DNA of 64,000 nucleotides from Vanessa cardui (lineage: Eukaryota; Arthropoda; Insecta; Lepidoptera; Nymphalidae). Location of the stretch: NCBI RefSeq assembly GCF_905220365.1, contig NC_061136.1:568001-632000 (forward strand), read 5' to 3'. Below the pieces are notes generated by a model that worked only from the letters and a program-made list of their open reading frames with translations, did no database searches and was not told the origin of the DNA. Within the stretch, counting starts at the first letter, position 1. Each line of letters begins with the position of its first letter. A program made the position numbers and the translations under genes. Of the stretch, positions 23,076 to 34,970 are shown piece after piece.

Positions 23076-23097
23076 AATCGCCATAAACCCATATTTA

Positions 23098-23205
23098 TGA
23101 GTTTCTTGCGCCGCTTGTACTCAAGTCTGAGGTATCTTTTTCAAAACAATGATAGAACTTTGACAGTCGAGTGGATGGTGTTATTCTTCTATATTAATTA
23201 AAAAT
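23098..23205 (+). repeat. second LINE 3' UTR type
   Basis: GAGTTTCTTGCGCCGCTTGTACTCAAGTCTGAGGT opens a fragment of a related LINE tail in the opposite direction to the neighbour at 22,833. The two are back to back. Confidence 0.45.
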
Positions 23206-23252
23206 AGTTTATGCTCACATAACACCAAAACAAATTTTAAACTAAGTAATGT

Positions 23253-23524
23253 GAGTCGAGATGGCCCAGTGGTTAGAACGCGTGCTTCTAAACCGATCGA
23301 CCGAACCGAACCGAAACCCCGGCAAGCACAGCTGATTCATGTGCTTAATTTGCCTTTATAATTCATCTCGTGCTCGGCGGTGAAGGAAAACATCGTGAGG
23401 AAACCTGCATGTGACAAATTTGACGCATTGGTATAGCATGGTGGAATATGTTCCAAACCATCTCCTGAAAGGGAGAGGAGGCCTTTAGCCCAGCAGTGGG
23501 AATTTATAGGCTCTTGTTGTTGTT
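23253..23524 (+). repeat. SINE-A copy with 7-bp target duplication
   Basis: The flanks carry GTAATGT at 23,246-23,252 and again at 23,525-23,531. The B-box region is altered by a small ACCGA repeat (CGACCGAACCGAACCGAA), so the internal promoter is probably dead. A segment after GACAAATTT is deleted. Confidence 0.9.
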
Positions 23525-24029
23525 GTAATGTGTTTAGCGATAAAGTAAGCGTGACCCAGACGATTTGAAGCCCTATCAGAAGGTCTAGCTTAAACAAATA
23601 TTGAGAAATCTTAATTATACATCTACAACAAAACATTAAAAAGTCACCTTGAAAGATTCGACAATTGTACAAACTAAATAAAACAATGTGATTGACATTA
23701 CTTTAAATTTACGTTTTACAAAAAAACTTCATATATCTCGAGTCAATGGAAGTCAATGAAGTGTTTTATATTACTGCAGTTGATTTTAATATTGCCATTG
23801 AAATGGATTTTGATTGGTGGAAAGTTTGAAAGTCGAATCAATTAAAACGTTTTTTAATATTATTTTAATAATATTCTCTTTTTGTTTCGTTTCAATCGTT
23901 TACGAATCTACAAATCATATCTTTCAAAATTTTCCTATTTATGGAAAATGAATGTTATATTGGAGGTAAGGATTTTTCGGGTTGTTATCACCCACACACA
24001 GACGTATCACTCATAATAATTACACAAGT

Positions 24030-24152
24030 GCTTTTCTTCTCGGTAGAATCTGCTTTCCGAACCGGTGGTAGCTTCACTTACTTGTTAATTGACGATTCAA
24101 AAGTGCTTGTAAAAGCCCACTTGACTAAAGTTTATTTTGATTTTGATTTTAT
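24030..24152 (+). repeat. LINE 3' tail fragment
   Basis: CTTCTCGGTAGAATCTGCTTTCCGAACCGG, then AAAGTGCTTGTAAAAGCC, and the tail TTTTGATTTTGATTTT match the 3' UTR and hexamer tail of the LINE at 48,597-50,730. The copy is heavily 5' truncated. Confidence 0.85.
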
Positions 24153-24691
24153 TCGATCGTATTAAGCCAACAATAGCGAGCTCATTGTAATGTATAGTTA
24201 TACATATCTTCTACAACATGTTAGATATTCCTTATTAAATAAAATAAAAATAAATTTATTGGCATGAAAAGTTAACATATCCGCTAAACATACAGTGGTC
24301 CCGCTCTAGGCAAGCCTGTCTTGCGGGTATCAGCTACCGGTTACAATTTCATGTTATTAACAGGAGCTCGATGTTATACGATCCCATATCTAATTATATA
24401 ACGATACAGCATATATATAGGAAATAGAAAAATATGTAATATCCAGAGATAAAAACAATAAGTGAAATAAAAATAAGTATAACAATAATTCGTATAATTA
24501 ATATTATACAACAGCCGTTGCTTCTTACCCCGTTTCTGACGATACTCCGATTAGGTAATATAAGGCTATACTGCTACTGATTGTAATTAACTATAATTAT
24601 TTTACTATTACTTATTACTGGTAATTATTATAAATAGGTGCATATTCCTACATATTATATATATTTTATATGCATGTAAATTTCATGTAAA

Positions 24692-24922
24692 TATAAATAA
24701 ATAAATATTGGATAAATTCACATACATTACTCTGATCCCAATGTAAGTAGTTAAAGCACTTGTGTTATGGAAAATCAGAAGTAACGACGGTACCACAAAC
24801 ACCTAGAGCCAAGGCAACATAGAAAAGTAATGAATTTTCTATGTCGACTCGGCCGGGAACCGAACCCGGGACCTCGGAGTAGCGTACCCATGAAAACCAC
24901 TACTCGACCACGGAGGTCGTCA
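24692..24922 (-). repeat. SINE-B, full length
   Basis: The minus-strand copy has an intact head (GACGACCTCCGTGGTCGAGT), B box GGGTTCGGTTCCCGG, TTGGGATCAGAGTAATG, and an ATTT-repeat tail. Confidence 0.92.
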
Positions 24923-25337
24923 AGAAATATATAATAAGAATAGTGTACCTTATAAATAATTTAATAATTATGATAAATTTATTTTTTAACAATTCTATAA
25001 CAGTTATACATTTCGGGATATTTATCATGTTTTTTTTTTCTCGTGAACAAGACATTCGTAGACAATGTCGAAATATCGAGCTCCACCGAACAAAAATAAA
25101 AAAATGGTAAATATCCCAAAATGTATAACTTTAATAATAAAAATAACCATGTTAATTTAAAATTCTATAACACTTACATTTTATATTTCTTTATTCTATA
25201 CCTTAAATTTTAATAGAAAATAATGTCAAATAAGAAAAGGTTATAAGTTATTTCTTGACACTTAATTGGTGACTTAGGTTACTTTAATTAGAAAAACAAT
25301 TATCTCCATAACGTTCATTTAAACTTTTTTCATAGCA

Positions 25338-25580
25338 GTAAAGTAAAAGTAAAGTAAAGTAACAGCCTGTACATTTCCCACTGCTGTGATAAGGTCTCCA
25401 CTTCCATTAAGGATATGGTTTGGAACATACTCCACCACGCTGTTCCAATGCTGGAAATCACGATGTTTTCCTTCACGAGATGAATTATAAACTCTAATTA
25501 AGCAAATATATATGTATATAGTGGTGCTAGAATCATCGGATAAGATGCCCGCGTTCTAACCACTGGGTCATCTCAGCTCA
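25338..25580 (-). repeat. SINE-A with internal deletions
   Basis: The head and 3' block are present. The B-box segment (CGGGTTCAAACCCAGGCAAG) and the CATGTGGCAGAATTTC segment are deleted, so it cannot be transcribed from its own promoter. Confidence 0.88.
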
Positions 25581-26800
25581 TCTTTCATAACACATCTTAA
25601 AAAGCAATCATTAAATACAGTACTACACAGATTACTGTTCAAGTATTCAATATCTTGCCTCGAAGTATTAGTTATTGTATCTACAACGCTTACTCGGTAA
25701 TCGAATAATTAAGGCTACTGCCGACCCTCGGGTCGATGTCCCGAACTTTCTTTATGTTTTTCAGATAAAACTCAGCAACAACTTGAATTTGCAACTACTG
25801 TAATTTATCTTTTAACTTTTTTTATAATCAACTCACCAACCACAGCTTATCGAATCGTTTAAACAACTTTTTCTTTAAATCAATTTGATAGATGTGTTGA
25901 AAGCAAATTAATCGCTTCGAAATAGTCAACTTTAAGCATATTGTCGAAAGTTGAAAGTCATCTTTGAAATTATGCTTTGATCTTAAAAGAATTTTTGTTG
26001 TTTTTATATCAGTATTTAACTGCTATTATCTAACTTATATACGTTATTATTCTAAATTAATAGTGAATAAATCGCTGGATGAAGATTCTCCCGAGCTTCA
26101 GGTGGCCGCTTCACGCTAATTTTAATGAAATCTAATTTACAAACGATTATATGGTCTTAAAAAAAGGAATTAGTGATTCTAGACCTAGCTGAAGATATAT
26201 TACCTAAGTTATCCTGGTCATTATCCAAGTTAATAACCTTTTCCTATACCTTGGATTTGAACCTTGGTACTCGGAATCTTCAGCTTAACAACTGACCCAC
26301 TAACCCATAAATATTTAAAAATAGAATGTCATCATGAATTTAAAAATATATTTTAAAGTATAAAATGTTTAAAATTCCTGATTTACACTAATAACCTTCC
26401 TCTCGAGCGTTAAAATTTCCCTCAGCTTCGTAACGTGTTATGTCAGTTCATAAGATTAATGGCGGAGATATTATAAAGGGCCGACAAACCTTCGCGTTAC
26501 ACATCTGTTAAGCTCCTGACACATTTGTACGACGAAGTACGTGAGTATCGTTTGATTGTCTCAGTTTTATACGTCTGGAAATATCTAGACGATCAATAGG
26601 CTAGTTAGGTAAAACCTAGGCTCCACATTTGCTTTATGCCATTAGTGTTATGTGAAGTATAGTTGTATCGTACTATAAGTATTAGTAGTAGTAGTAGTAG
26701 TAGAGTGAATATAGTAATACCAATGTCCTTTTGAGTTCATCAAGTTGAGGCCTACTCATGTAGCTTATGTTCTTCTTTGGCGTTCAAAATTGATAGAAAC
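25581..26800. other. no gene recognised
   Basis: This is unique AT-rich sequence. A short (AGT)n microsatellite occupies about 26,683-26,703. No exon with matched splice sites was found. Confidence 0.5.
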
Positions 26801-26891
26801 AATTTTTTATCAAATTTGGTTAATAGTAAACCATTTTTTCACGATGCAGACAGACAGTCAGAGTTACTTTCGCATTTATAATATTAGTATA
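26800..26891 (-). mobile_element. Helitron 5' end fragment
   Basis: The minus strand carries TATACTAATATTATAAATGCGAAAG, GTAACTCTGACTGTCTGTC, and then the conserved CCAAATTTGATAAAA. The leading TC is mutated. Confidence 0.5.
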
Positions 26892-27084
26892 GTTTATTAG
26901 TCGTGGCTAACCTTAATCAAAAGGAAATAATTGACTGTGGGAAGATGTGGCCGTAACTTTATTTTCTACAATATCCGTTCACTCGGCTTTGGATGCTTGT
27001 TTGTTCCCTTAGGGACCCATACGACCAAAATAACCTTTTATTTTTATAATCTTATTTATAATAATATAATCGAATATATAGCTC

Positions 27085-27260
27085 AGGCTTTTTATAATCC
27101 CGTCTGGATAAGTACTACCCACGCATACATCCTTTCCTACGGTAATAATTTGTATTGTTGTGTTCCGGGGTGAAGGGTGAATGACACCGGGAAACCAGGC
27201 GCAAGGGATACAACATCTTAGCATCCAAGTTTGGGGCCCATTTGTCATAAGGAATGTTAT
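27085..27260 (+). repeat. family C, diverged copy
   Basis: The landmarks ATAAGTACTACCCACGCAT, TATTGTTGTGTTCCGGGGTGAAGGG, GCGCAAGGGATACAACATCTTAG are in order. The polyA end is missing. Confidence 0.7.
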
Positions 27261-27349
27261 AAAGATCTTTAATTTTATCAACTGCAAATCAATCAGTTCT
27301 AACATAGTGGCTATAAGAATAGATTAACTTATTCCATCATCATTTCGTA

Positions 27350-27581
27350 GTATAAAAGTCGCTGTCCGCTGTCTGTCTATATATGCTCCAATCTTTCAAA
27401 TTATGCAGCGAATTTTGATGTGGTTGTTTTAAATAGATAGAGTGATTTGAGAGGAAGGTTTTTGTATATAACATGGAAAATATAGTAGAGAAACATTGAT
27501 AATTTTAGAAGTTTCTGATATAATGTCATAAATAACCAAATTCTGTAGTATATCAGTATTGCACCCAGGGCGGGTAGCTAA
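27350..27581 (+). mobile_element. Helitron-like element ending GGGTAGCTAA
   Basis: It shares its interior with the copy at 12,035-12,235 (AATTTTGATGTGGTTGTTTTAAATAGATA, GATTTGAGAGGAAGG). It ends CTAA (27,578-27,581) followed by T, after a GC-rich stretch CACCCAGGGCGGGTAG. A SINE-A landed 12 bases beyond this end. Confidence 0.6.
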
Positions 27582-27593
27582 TTTATTATACAC

Positions 27594-27908
27594 CAACAAC
27601 AAACAACACAACAACAACAGCCTGTAAATTCCCACTGCTGGGTTAAAGGCCTCCTCTCCCTTTGAGGAGAAGGTTTGGATCATATTCCACCACGCTGTTC
27701 CAATGCGGGTTGGTGGAATGCACATGTGGCAGAATTTCTATGAAATTTGTCAAATGCAGGTTTTCTCACGATGTTTTCCTTCACCGCTGAGCACGAGATG
27801 AATTATAAAGACAAATTAAGCACATGAAACAGCGGTGCTTGCCTGGGTTTGAACCCGTAATCATCATTTAAGATGCACGCGTTCTAACCACTGGGCCATC
27901 TCGACTCG
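27594..27908 (-). repeat. SINE-A, full length with 10-bp target duplication
   Basis: TATTATACAC at 27,584-27,593 is repeated at 27,909-27,918. The minus-strand copy has complete A box, complete B box (GGTTCAAACCC), CCCAGCAGTGGG and a long GTTGTTGTTGTGTTGTTTGTTG tail. It is one of the youngest-looking copies. Confidence 0.95.
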
Positions 27909-28391
27909 TATTATACACTCGTATTATACACCAAATAATACTATTATAAGGGTTAGGCATATCAGTTTGTTCACAGATGTGACACCGATAGTTTCAAAGC
28001 AAGAAATGAGGGTGCGATGTTCACTCTATTATATAGATTAACAAATTATTAGACCATGAAAGTGACACATAAACGTTCTTTCATCGAACAATATGACTCA
28101 ATACAATAGATTCATAAAGACATAATATTGTATCGCACTCTTAATAAGAACCTACCTTCTTATTATGATTAACACTTTCTGGGTCACTACGGTCTATATA
28201 CTACACAGACGTCACAACAATAACTTACCTATTGTGTTTAGCAACGTCCCTGAAAGTATCGAAAAATATAAATAAGAGATATTAAGAAAAAATATAATTA
28301 TAAATGTCACTATACATTCGCCTTAGTATTCTATTTTCATTCGAGATATTTAAATGAGTTTAATTAAGTAACATGCACACTTAATGTAATA

Positions 28392-28567
28392 CTAGTAGTG
28401 GCCTGCGGCTTCGCATGTGTTAGATTAAAAAAATAGCCTATGTCCTTAATTGAAGGTCGAGTTTGCTCCATACCAAATTTCATCAAATTCGGTTCAGTTT
28501 GGTCGTGAAAGAGACAGAAACAGAAAAGCAGACAAAGTTACTTTCACAGTTATAATATTAATATAGA
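28392..28567 (-). mobile_element. short non-autonomous Helitron (176 bp)
   Basis: On the minus strand it starts TCTATATTAATATTATAACTG and ends GCGAAGCCGCAGGCCACTA, then CTAG and T. It has a short 3' hairpin (GCGAAGCCGC) and the conserved AATTTGATGAAATTTGGTATGG block, and no TIRs. Confidence 0.72.
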
Positions 28568-29255
28568 GTGATTAGAGAAGTTTTTTCATTGAAAACTATG
28601 CATCGTATGAGTGGAAACTTAATCAAAATTAAATTTTGGAAAATGACAGTTATAATGGTTACATAAATTTCAGTATACTTTGATTTTGATTTTTAATGGA
28701 CGGTCAGTATTTGCTAGTGTTAGTAATATTGGCAATAGTCTTGACAATTTTGTATACATACAGACAAAAAATAATCTGTTTAGTTTTACTATGAAAACAA
28801 TTGACAATTATAACAATTATCTAAGTCACATTATGCTTTCAAATTATCAGCCTATTAATGTACAGTCGGGGTAAGAAAAGGTTCGTCACTTTAAGATCTA
28901 TTTTCGTGTGCTTAGTGTGAACGATAATCTCCTTTACCAATCGCATGTATGACACTGACAGACATATTTTGACATGTAAAAGATATCATGTCTAATTTAA
29001 ATATGGAATGTCTAATTAAGCCATTACAAAGATTTCATGTTGACATAACACTAGACGTAGTCCAAAGATACACTATTTTGAACCAAGTTCTCATAGTATG
29101 TAAGTTTAATTTTATATGCAGTTGTCAGCTTAGTGCTTTAGTCTCAAAAGGTACGAAGAATTAAAGACTTGATAAAGGAATGAATTTGAAAAGTGACGAA
29201 GTTTTTCTTACTCTGACTGTACTACTGCTCCTGCTGGATTTGATATACTTACAAT

Positions 29256-29397
29256 TTTCCATCACCCCTGTGTATGAGTTGAATTATAAACACAAATTAA
29301 ACATATGCAAATTTAGTAGAGCTCCGTGACGTGAATTTTGCTACCACAAATATCTTGAAGATTAATGTTTTCTAAGTAATGGGTCATTTCAGCTTAT
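29256..29397 (-). repeat. old SINE-A head fragment
   Basis: The minus strand shows TAAGCTGAAATGACCCATTACTTAGAA, CATATGTTTAATTTGTGTTTATAATTCA and GTGATGGAAAA, the front half of SINE-A with many changes. Confidence 0.55.
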
Positions 29398-29399
29398 TT

Positions 29400-31070
29400 C
29401 CTTTAGGAGACATATATTTTTTGTATCCTTGAACTAAATCTTTTGGGCAGTTAATGGATTAAAAGTTATACTTTCTTATTGGGCACTATAAAACCATCTA
29501 TCCACTTCTAAGATTTTATTCTCTTACCACGCTTATATATTAAATCATTGTCAAAGATGAACTTTGATGTGATTTTTTTACTTGACTACATCAGTTAGTT
29601 AGCTCTGATTCTATCTAATTTAGCTTTTTGATGCCTGAGGATGTGTCAAAGACCAAGTTAAAGTAAAAATATCCAGTCTAAAACATATTTTTAAAATGTT
29701 ATGGAGGTACGTAGGTAAAATTTCGGTGAAAATCAAAAAATTAACAAAAAAAATCTTAAAAAAAAATGGATTGGTTTTGACTTTTTTTGGCCAACTTGTA
29801 TTCTCAAAAGAGGCCCCCAAACACGCCCCCTTGTTTTATCAGAACCTCTACAAACACTCTGTAGGTATAGTCGAGAGTCAAAAATATAAAATAAGATATC
29901 AAAAATATAATACTGTTTTTTTTATTATATTCCTAGTTAACAGACTGACTTATCACAAGTAGACTAAGGATCATCATCAAGATATAGATATATAAGTAGA
30001 CTAAGGATCTACTTACTATATTTTTATTATAACACACATTCATCTGTTTTGCTCGTCATTATTTTTTCGGTAGATATTAGCAATTATCATTATATTTTAC
30101 TCAATATAATAGTGTATTGTAGACCTAAACATACCTCATGTATCACTTTGTCTATTAGTGAAAACTGCGTAAAAACTTGGTTGTTTTCGAGTTTCACACT
30201 TGAGCATATTTTCATGATTATAAAGGTCATTATTCTACTTACTTATCGAAGATCTATTTTCTAGACACCAAATAAATAATCGCCATCATAGACACAAGTA
30301 CAATTAGCTATATTAGTTGATATTTTAATATCTTAGCTCTGTAACTGGATTGTGTCCTAAGATATATAAAGTACTAAAAGTATTTTTTTGTCGTAAAAGT
30401 TAGCGGAAAACTTATCTGTTTGAAGGTCGATCTGTAAGATGAACTGCTATTGACGTAACGAGAGATTAATTACTACAATGTTAATACAAGGAACAACTAA
30501 ATTTGTTAACTCTAAGCCTACTACACAAAGTTGTTAGTTAGGGGTGGTTAGTATTATTTTCTTTTTATTTCCCAGACTATATCGAACATCTTTTCAAGTA
30601 GAAAAATCTTTGAATACTTGGTTGTCTACTTCGAGGGTATTATAAGAATGACGATATAAATAAATAAATATATATAACTGATTTTCTATGTGCAAGTATG
30701 GGACGATATGCACATAGAAAATCAGTTATGGTCGCATTTTGAAGGGCTTAAGCGGTAGATGTGCAGGAAATAAGTTAATTAGATAGTGGAAAAAGTAACT
30801 GGCAGCATAGGAAGTACTACAGGTGTATAAAAAAAATAATGAAGAACAGAAACAAAATTAAAGTGAATCATTATAGACAAACTCCAATTCTAACTGAACT
30901 AATGTATAATATTTCACATAAAAAAGGTTTCATAATTTTGGTGCCAAACTTTAATGAATGAGTTGCTGTTTACAATGTAATAAAATTATAACAAAACCTA
31001 TCATACGTTTTGAAATTCCTAAAAATTCCTATGAATGAAAGGAAAGTTTCGGGAGACACTAGTAATTCAC
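29400..31070. other. no gene recognised; one palindrome
   Basis: This is unique AT-rich sequence with small low-complexity A runs near 29,740-29,765. The inverted repeat at 30,674-30,729 is listed separately. Open frames of 66-88 codons lack any recognisable domain or codon signal. Confidence 0.5.
30674..30775 (-). repeat. 20-bp palindrome plus module shared with 6,093-6,157
   Basis: Arms 30,674-30,693 and 30,710-30,729 are perfect reverse complements around a 16-base loop. The right arm and the following GCGGTAGATGTGCAGG, read on the minus strand, match the module CTGCACATCTATGG...ATAACTGATTTTCTATGTGC that follows the repeat ending at 6,092. Confidence 0.8.
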
Positions 31071-31076
31071 ACATAA

Positions 31077-31173
31077 TGCATTGGAACAGCGTGGTGGAAT
31101 ATGTTCCAAAACCTTCTCCTCTAAGAGAGAGAAGACCTTAGCCCAGCAGTGGGAAAATTACAGGCTGTTGTTG
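31077..31173 (+). repeat. SINE-A, 5'-truncated copy
   Basis: It starts at GCATTGGAACAGCGTGG and runs to TTAGCCCAGCAGTGGGAAAA and CAGGCTGTTGTTG. Simple 5' truncation is consistent with LINE-driven insertion. Confidence 0.88.
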
Positions 31174-31644
31174 ACATAACGTTATTTAGTCACGTGAACA
31201 AAGTTCATAACTAACGATCGTCCATAATAAGCAACACACAAGAACAATAACGCCTTCAACTGTTTAGAAACCAAACAAACTCAAACTAATAAAACTACAA
31301 TATTTGTTTAAAATAAGCCCGTTATGAACATGTGCAAATATAAAATAATCACTATATCCAGGTCGATTACCTAACATGGAGTGAAATACTGTTTAAACAA
31401 TGCTTACTCCCTGGAGGAGATCTAAGGCAAGCCCTAGGCGACCTGCCGCATCTAGGTCATAGCCTTGAATGTACAGGCAGCCTCAAATAAAGTAAACTCT
31501 GTCAAATGTTTTTTACAGATTAAAACCAAACATATAACTAAATACTACCACGGCTACTATGTATAAATTATGTGTGTATATGTATATATTGAATACAAGC
31601 CAGGTAGGATTGCATTGCAATGCCTGTTTTATTTTTTCAATCTT

Positions 31645-31940
31645 ATGGATGTACATAATAGTATATTATTCGATACAAGATTTATAGATGATAAAAAAGC
31701 GTTTATACCTGTTGACTTCCAAGCAGGATATATTAATTTAAATAATTGTATTTAACTAACATGACTTTGTATTTATTAAATGTTAAAAAAGAGTATCTAC
31801 TGAGTTTCTTGCCTGTTCTTCTCGGTAGAATCTACTTTCCGAACCGGTGGTAGCTGCACTTAATTTTAAAATGACGATTCAAAAGTGCTTGTAAAAGCCT
31901 ATTTGAATATAGTTTATTTTGATTGATTGATTGATTGATA
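31645..31940 (+). repeat. LINE 3' end including the last codons of its ORF
   Basis: TTCGATACAAGATTTATAGATGATAAAAAAGCG corresponds to the final residues (SIQDFVDDKKAW) of the reverse-transcriptase ORF at 48,829. It is followed by the same UTR (GTTGACTTCCAAGCAGGAT, GGTAGAATCTACTTTCCGAACC) and a GATT-type tail (31,918-31,938). The tail unit differs from the TTTTGA unit of the long copy. Confidence 0.85.
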
Positions 31941-32317
31941 GGCATATAAATAAAATCAATGATTAATTGTCAAAAATAAAAATAAATGATATATACATGG
32001 TTCTTATAATTACAATAAAGAAAAGAATGCACATATGTTCGAGACACTAAATCGTTAAATAATTTAAAATTCATAAAAAGAGCTGTAAGGTGTACATCTC
32101 TAATGTTTATATAATATAATTAAATACAGGTGTAGTCGCTTTACATTTAATTCAACACATGAAGATTTGAAAGCTATGCATGAATAGAAGATATTTTGTA
32201 TAGTGTTGAATTGTATAAGTTTGTTTATTTATATTACACATTAATTACATACATGCATGCTTATATTTACTTCCAGCTAAGAAAATATTCTTAATATAAT
32301 ATTTATTGTTACGGATA

Positions 32318-32475
32318 CTAAGGATATGTGTATGAAAGAAAATATTGTGATAAAACTTGCATATGTCTAATTACAATGAAATTCTGTCACTATCATCAAT
32401 CTGCATCAAAGCGTGATTGAATTAGTTCCAAACCTTCGAAGGGATAAGAAGCATTGGCCCAATAGTCACCTAATC
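32318..32475 (+). repeat. old SINE-A relic
   Basis: GAAAGAAAATATTGTGATAAAACTTGCATATGTCTAATT, GAAATTCTGTCAC and AGCGTGATTGAATTAGTTCCAAACC follow the SINE-A body. The head and tail are lost. Confidence 0.5.
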
Positions 32476-32479
32476 TATT

Positions 32480-33530
32480 ACTTACTATGTACTTTGCTTA
32501 TTGCTATATATGATATCAACATTAATGACCTCATATAGATACAATAGTTCATTATTTTTCTTTCTTTGAGTTACTATACACGTTATTTCCCCATACTTCT
32601 TATCAAAGGTCATCTGTAAGAGAGGGTTATAAGTGAAAAGACACCTTTGGGCGCCATTTTATTTCTTATTCAATTATTGCTTTGTTATTTTGATATAATC
32701 TATTCTATACTGAATAGAGAAATATACAATAAGTTTCTAACAACCATAACGTAAACCGTAATTGTAACCTAACGTAGTTGAATGGCAGTATCGAAACCTA
32801 TAAAGTTTCGTATTTAAAATATACATCAGATATAATCTCTACACAATAATATTTAATCAATTGTTAAGAAATAACCACACCAACAAATCATGGCCGTTCC
32901 TTGAAGCTACCACTTGCTGCCACCGTGGGTGATTTGTTTCGCAAAACTACCATACCGTGGTATTACCATAAATACCATCAATCAGAGATTCACCGATTGT
33001 GTTATATCTTTCGATCTTATTTAAATATAATTCAGACTACATATCTTCACTCTTTGTTGTGACATCGAACAGATTGTCACGTATTACAAAATAGAAATAA
33101 TTAATTGTTATATTTAATTACCCAATTAAAAGCATAAATTAAATTCGTTCGATTACATTCTGCATACTTGACGGCAGCCCTACTTAATTCAATCTTCGAA
33201 AGGAATGTCAGTGTTGTTTAATTTTCAATCATTGATAAAGATCTGTTAAATTTAATATTGAAATCGTTTTATTTCAGGCTGACTGTACAGCTTATTTGTT
33301 TGTCGGCGTACCGGTATTAACGTTTACTATTGAATCAGGGAAATCGTATATTGAAATGTCTACGTGTTAGTGAAGGCTAGATCCCTGATGCAACTGTGAT
33401 TCGAATTAATAATAATTTATATAAACCGTAACTGATTAAAAGCTCAATATTTTTTTTCAAAATATTGTATTTTTAAACAACTTTAAAAACAGAAGTTCTC
33501 AATATGTTCTATGGTTGGTTCTATGGTTCT
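32480..33530. other. no gene recognised
   Basis: This is unique AT-rich sequence without long open frames. The stretch 32,890-32,970 is less AT-rich (GAAGCTACCACTTGCTGCCACC) but has stops in all frames that I checked. Confidence 0.45.
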
Positions 33531-33535
33531 ATGGT

Positions 33536-33737
33536 TCCTCCGTGGTCGAGTGGTGTGTAAATCGGATTTTACGGGTTGACTGATTCGATGTAGATAATCA
33601 TTAGTTTTCTATGTTGTCTTGGGTCTGGATGTTTGTGAAACCGTCGTTACTTCTGATTTTCCATAACATAAGTGCTTTAGCTACTTGAATTTGGGATCAG
33701 AGTAATGTATGTGATGTTGTCTTATATTTATTTATTC
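33536..33737 (+). repeat. SINE-B with deleted B box
   Basis: The head CCTCCGTGGTCGAGTGGTGTG and body are present, but the CCGAGGTCCCGGGTTCGATTC segment is gone, so internal pol III transcription is unlikely. Three ATGGTT repeats precede it. Confidence 0.88.
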
Positions 33738-34287
33738 AATTTGGTTTGTTATCTCAGAACTACGTCATTTATAAACCGATTTGAATATATATTATATATT
33801 TATATCCAAATCATAGCCATTGGAAAGAAAAAATACCATATACACGAGTAAGTATATACATCATACACTCATGTTTAATATAGATCAATAATTTATTCTA
33901 AGACGGAGGGCTTAATTTTATCACTGTTATGTCATTATGTTAAGCTTGTGCATGTGTGCATGTGTGACCACCGATGCAACGCTGTTTAAAAAACATTGTA
34001 TACTATAACTAGCTTCGTGGCTAATTTTACAATATTACCCCTTTAAAATATATAACAGTGGTGACATTTATAATAGAAATCTTAGAGATAATTAAGATTT
34101 GGTAATACTGTCAATTGGTATAGTAGAGCGTAAGAAAATTATTCAATCAAAGTGAGATGAGAAACTATGATTATTCTAAGAATCACTTGTGTATTTGTAA
34201 ATTTTTACAGGCACTTTTTTTATTTTGTTAACTTATAAATTTTAGCATGTATACAAATTATATAGGTTATAAGTATTATGCGTAAAT

Positions 34288-34601
34288 GAGTCGAGATGGC
34301 CCAGTGGTTAGAACGCGTGCATCTTAACCGATGATTGCGGGTTCAAACCCAGGCAAGCACCGCTGATTCACGTGCTTAATTTGTCTTTATAATTCATCTC
34401 GTACTCAGCGGTGAAGGAAAACATCGTGAGGAAACCTGCATGTGACAAATTTCATAGAAATTCTGCCACATGTGTATTCCACCAACCCGCATTGGAACAG
34501 CGTGGTGGAATATGTTCCAAACCCTCTCCTTAATGGAAGAGGAGGCCTTATCTCAGCAGTGGGAAATGTACAGGCTGTTACTTTACTTTACTTTTTTTAC
34601 T
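34288..34601 (+). repeat. SINE-A, full length with 12-bp target duplication
   Basis: TTATGCGTAAAT occurs at 34,276-34,287 and 34,602-34,613. The A box TGGCCCAGTGG and B box GGTTCAAACCC are intact and the 3' block has one change (TATCTCAGCAG). The tail is a TTACTTTAC-type simple sequence. The clean duplication marks a relatively recent insertion. Confidence 0.95.
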
Positions 34602-34680
34602 TTATGCGTAAATAATGATGTCTCCTGACTTCGTACGGTTAACAATTGCAACTCGAGCTTTTGGTAAGAAGCTCGAACAC

Positions 34681-34970
34681 CTTGGTGGCACTTGATGGTA
34701 GGGCTTTGTGCAAGCCCGTCTGGGTAGGTACCACTCACTCATCAGTTATTCTACCACCAAACAACATACTCAGTATTGTTGTGTTCCGGTTTGAGTGAGC
34801 CAGTGTAACTACAGACACAAGGGACATAATATCTTAGTTCCCAAGGTTAGTGGCGCATTTACGATTTAAGGAATAGTTAATATTTCTTACAGCATCATTG
34901 TCTATGGGTGATGGTGACCACTTACCAGGTGGCCCATGTGCTCGTACGCCAACCTATACTATAAAAAAAA
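34681..34970 (+). repeat. family C, near full length
   Basis: It runs from CTTGGTGGCACTTGATGGTAGGGC to GTGCTCGTACGCCAACC, TATACTATA and poly(A). Confidence 0.92.

Noticed and set aside
23337..23672. 111-codon minus-strand frame
   Set aside because: Most of it is the antisense of a SINE-A copy and the rest has no recognisable domain.
26683..26703. Short AGT array as a possible CRISPR-like or satellite array
   Set aside because: It is a simple trinucleotide microsatellite of about seven units without spacers.
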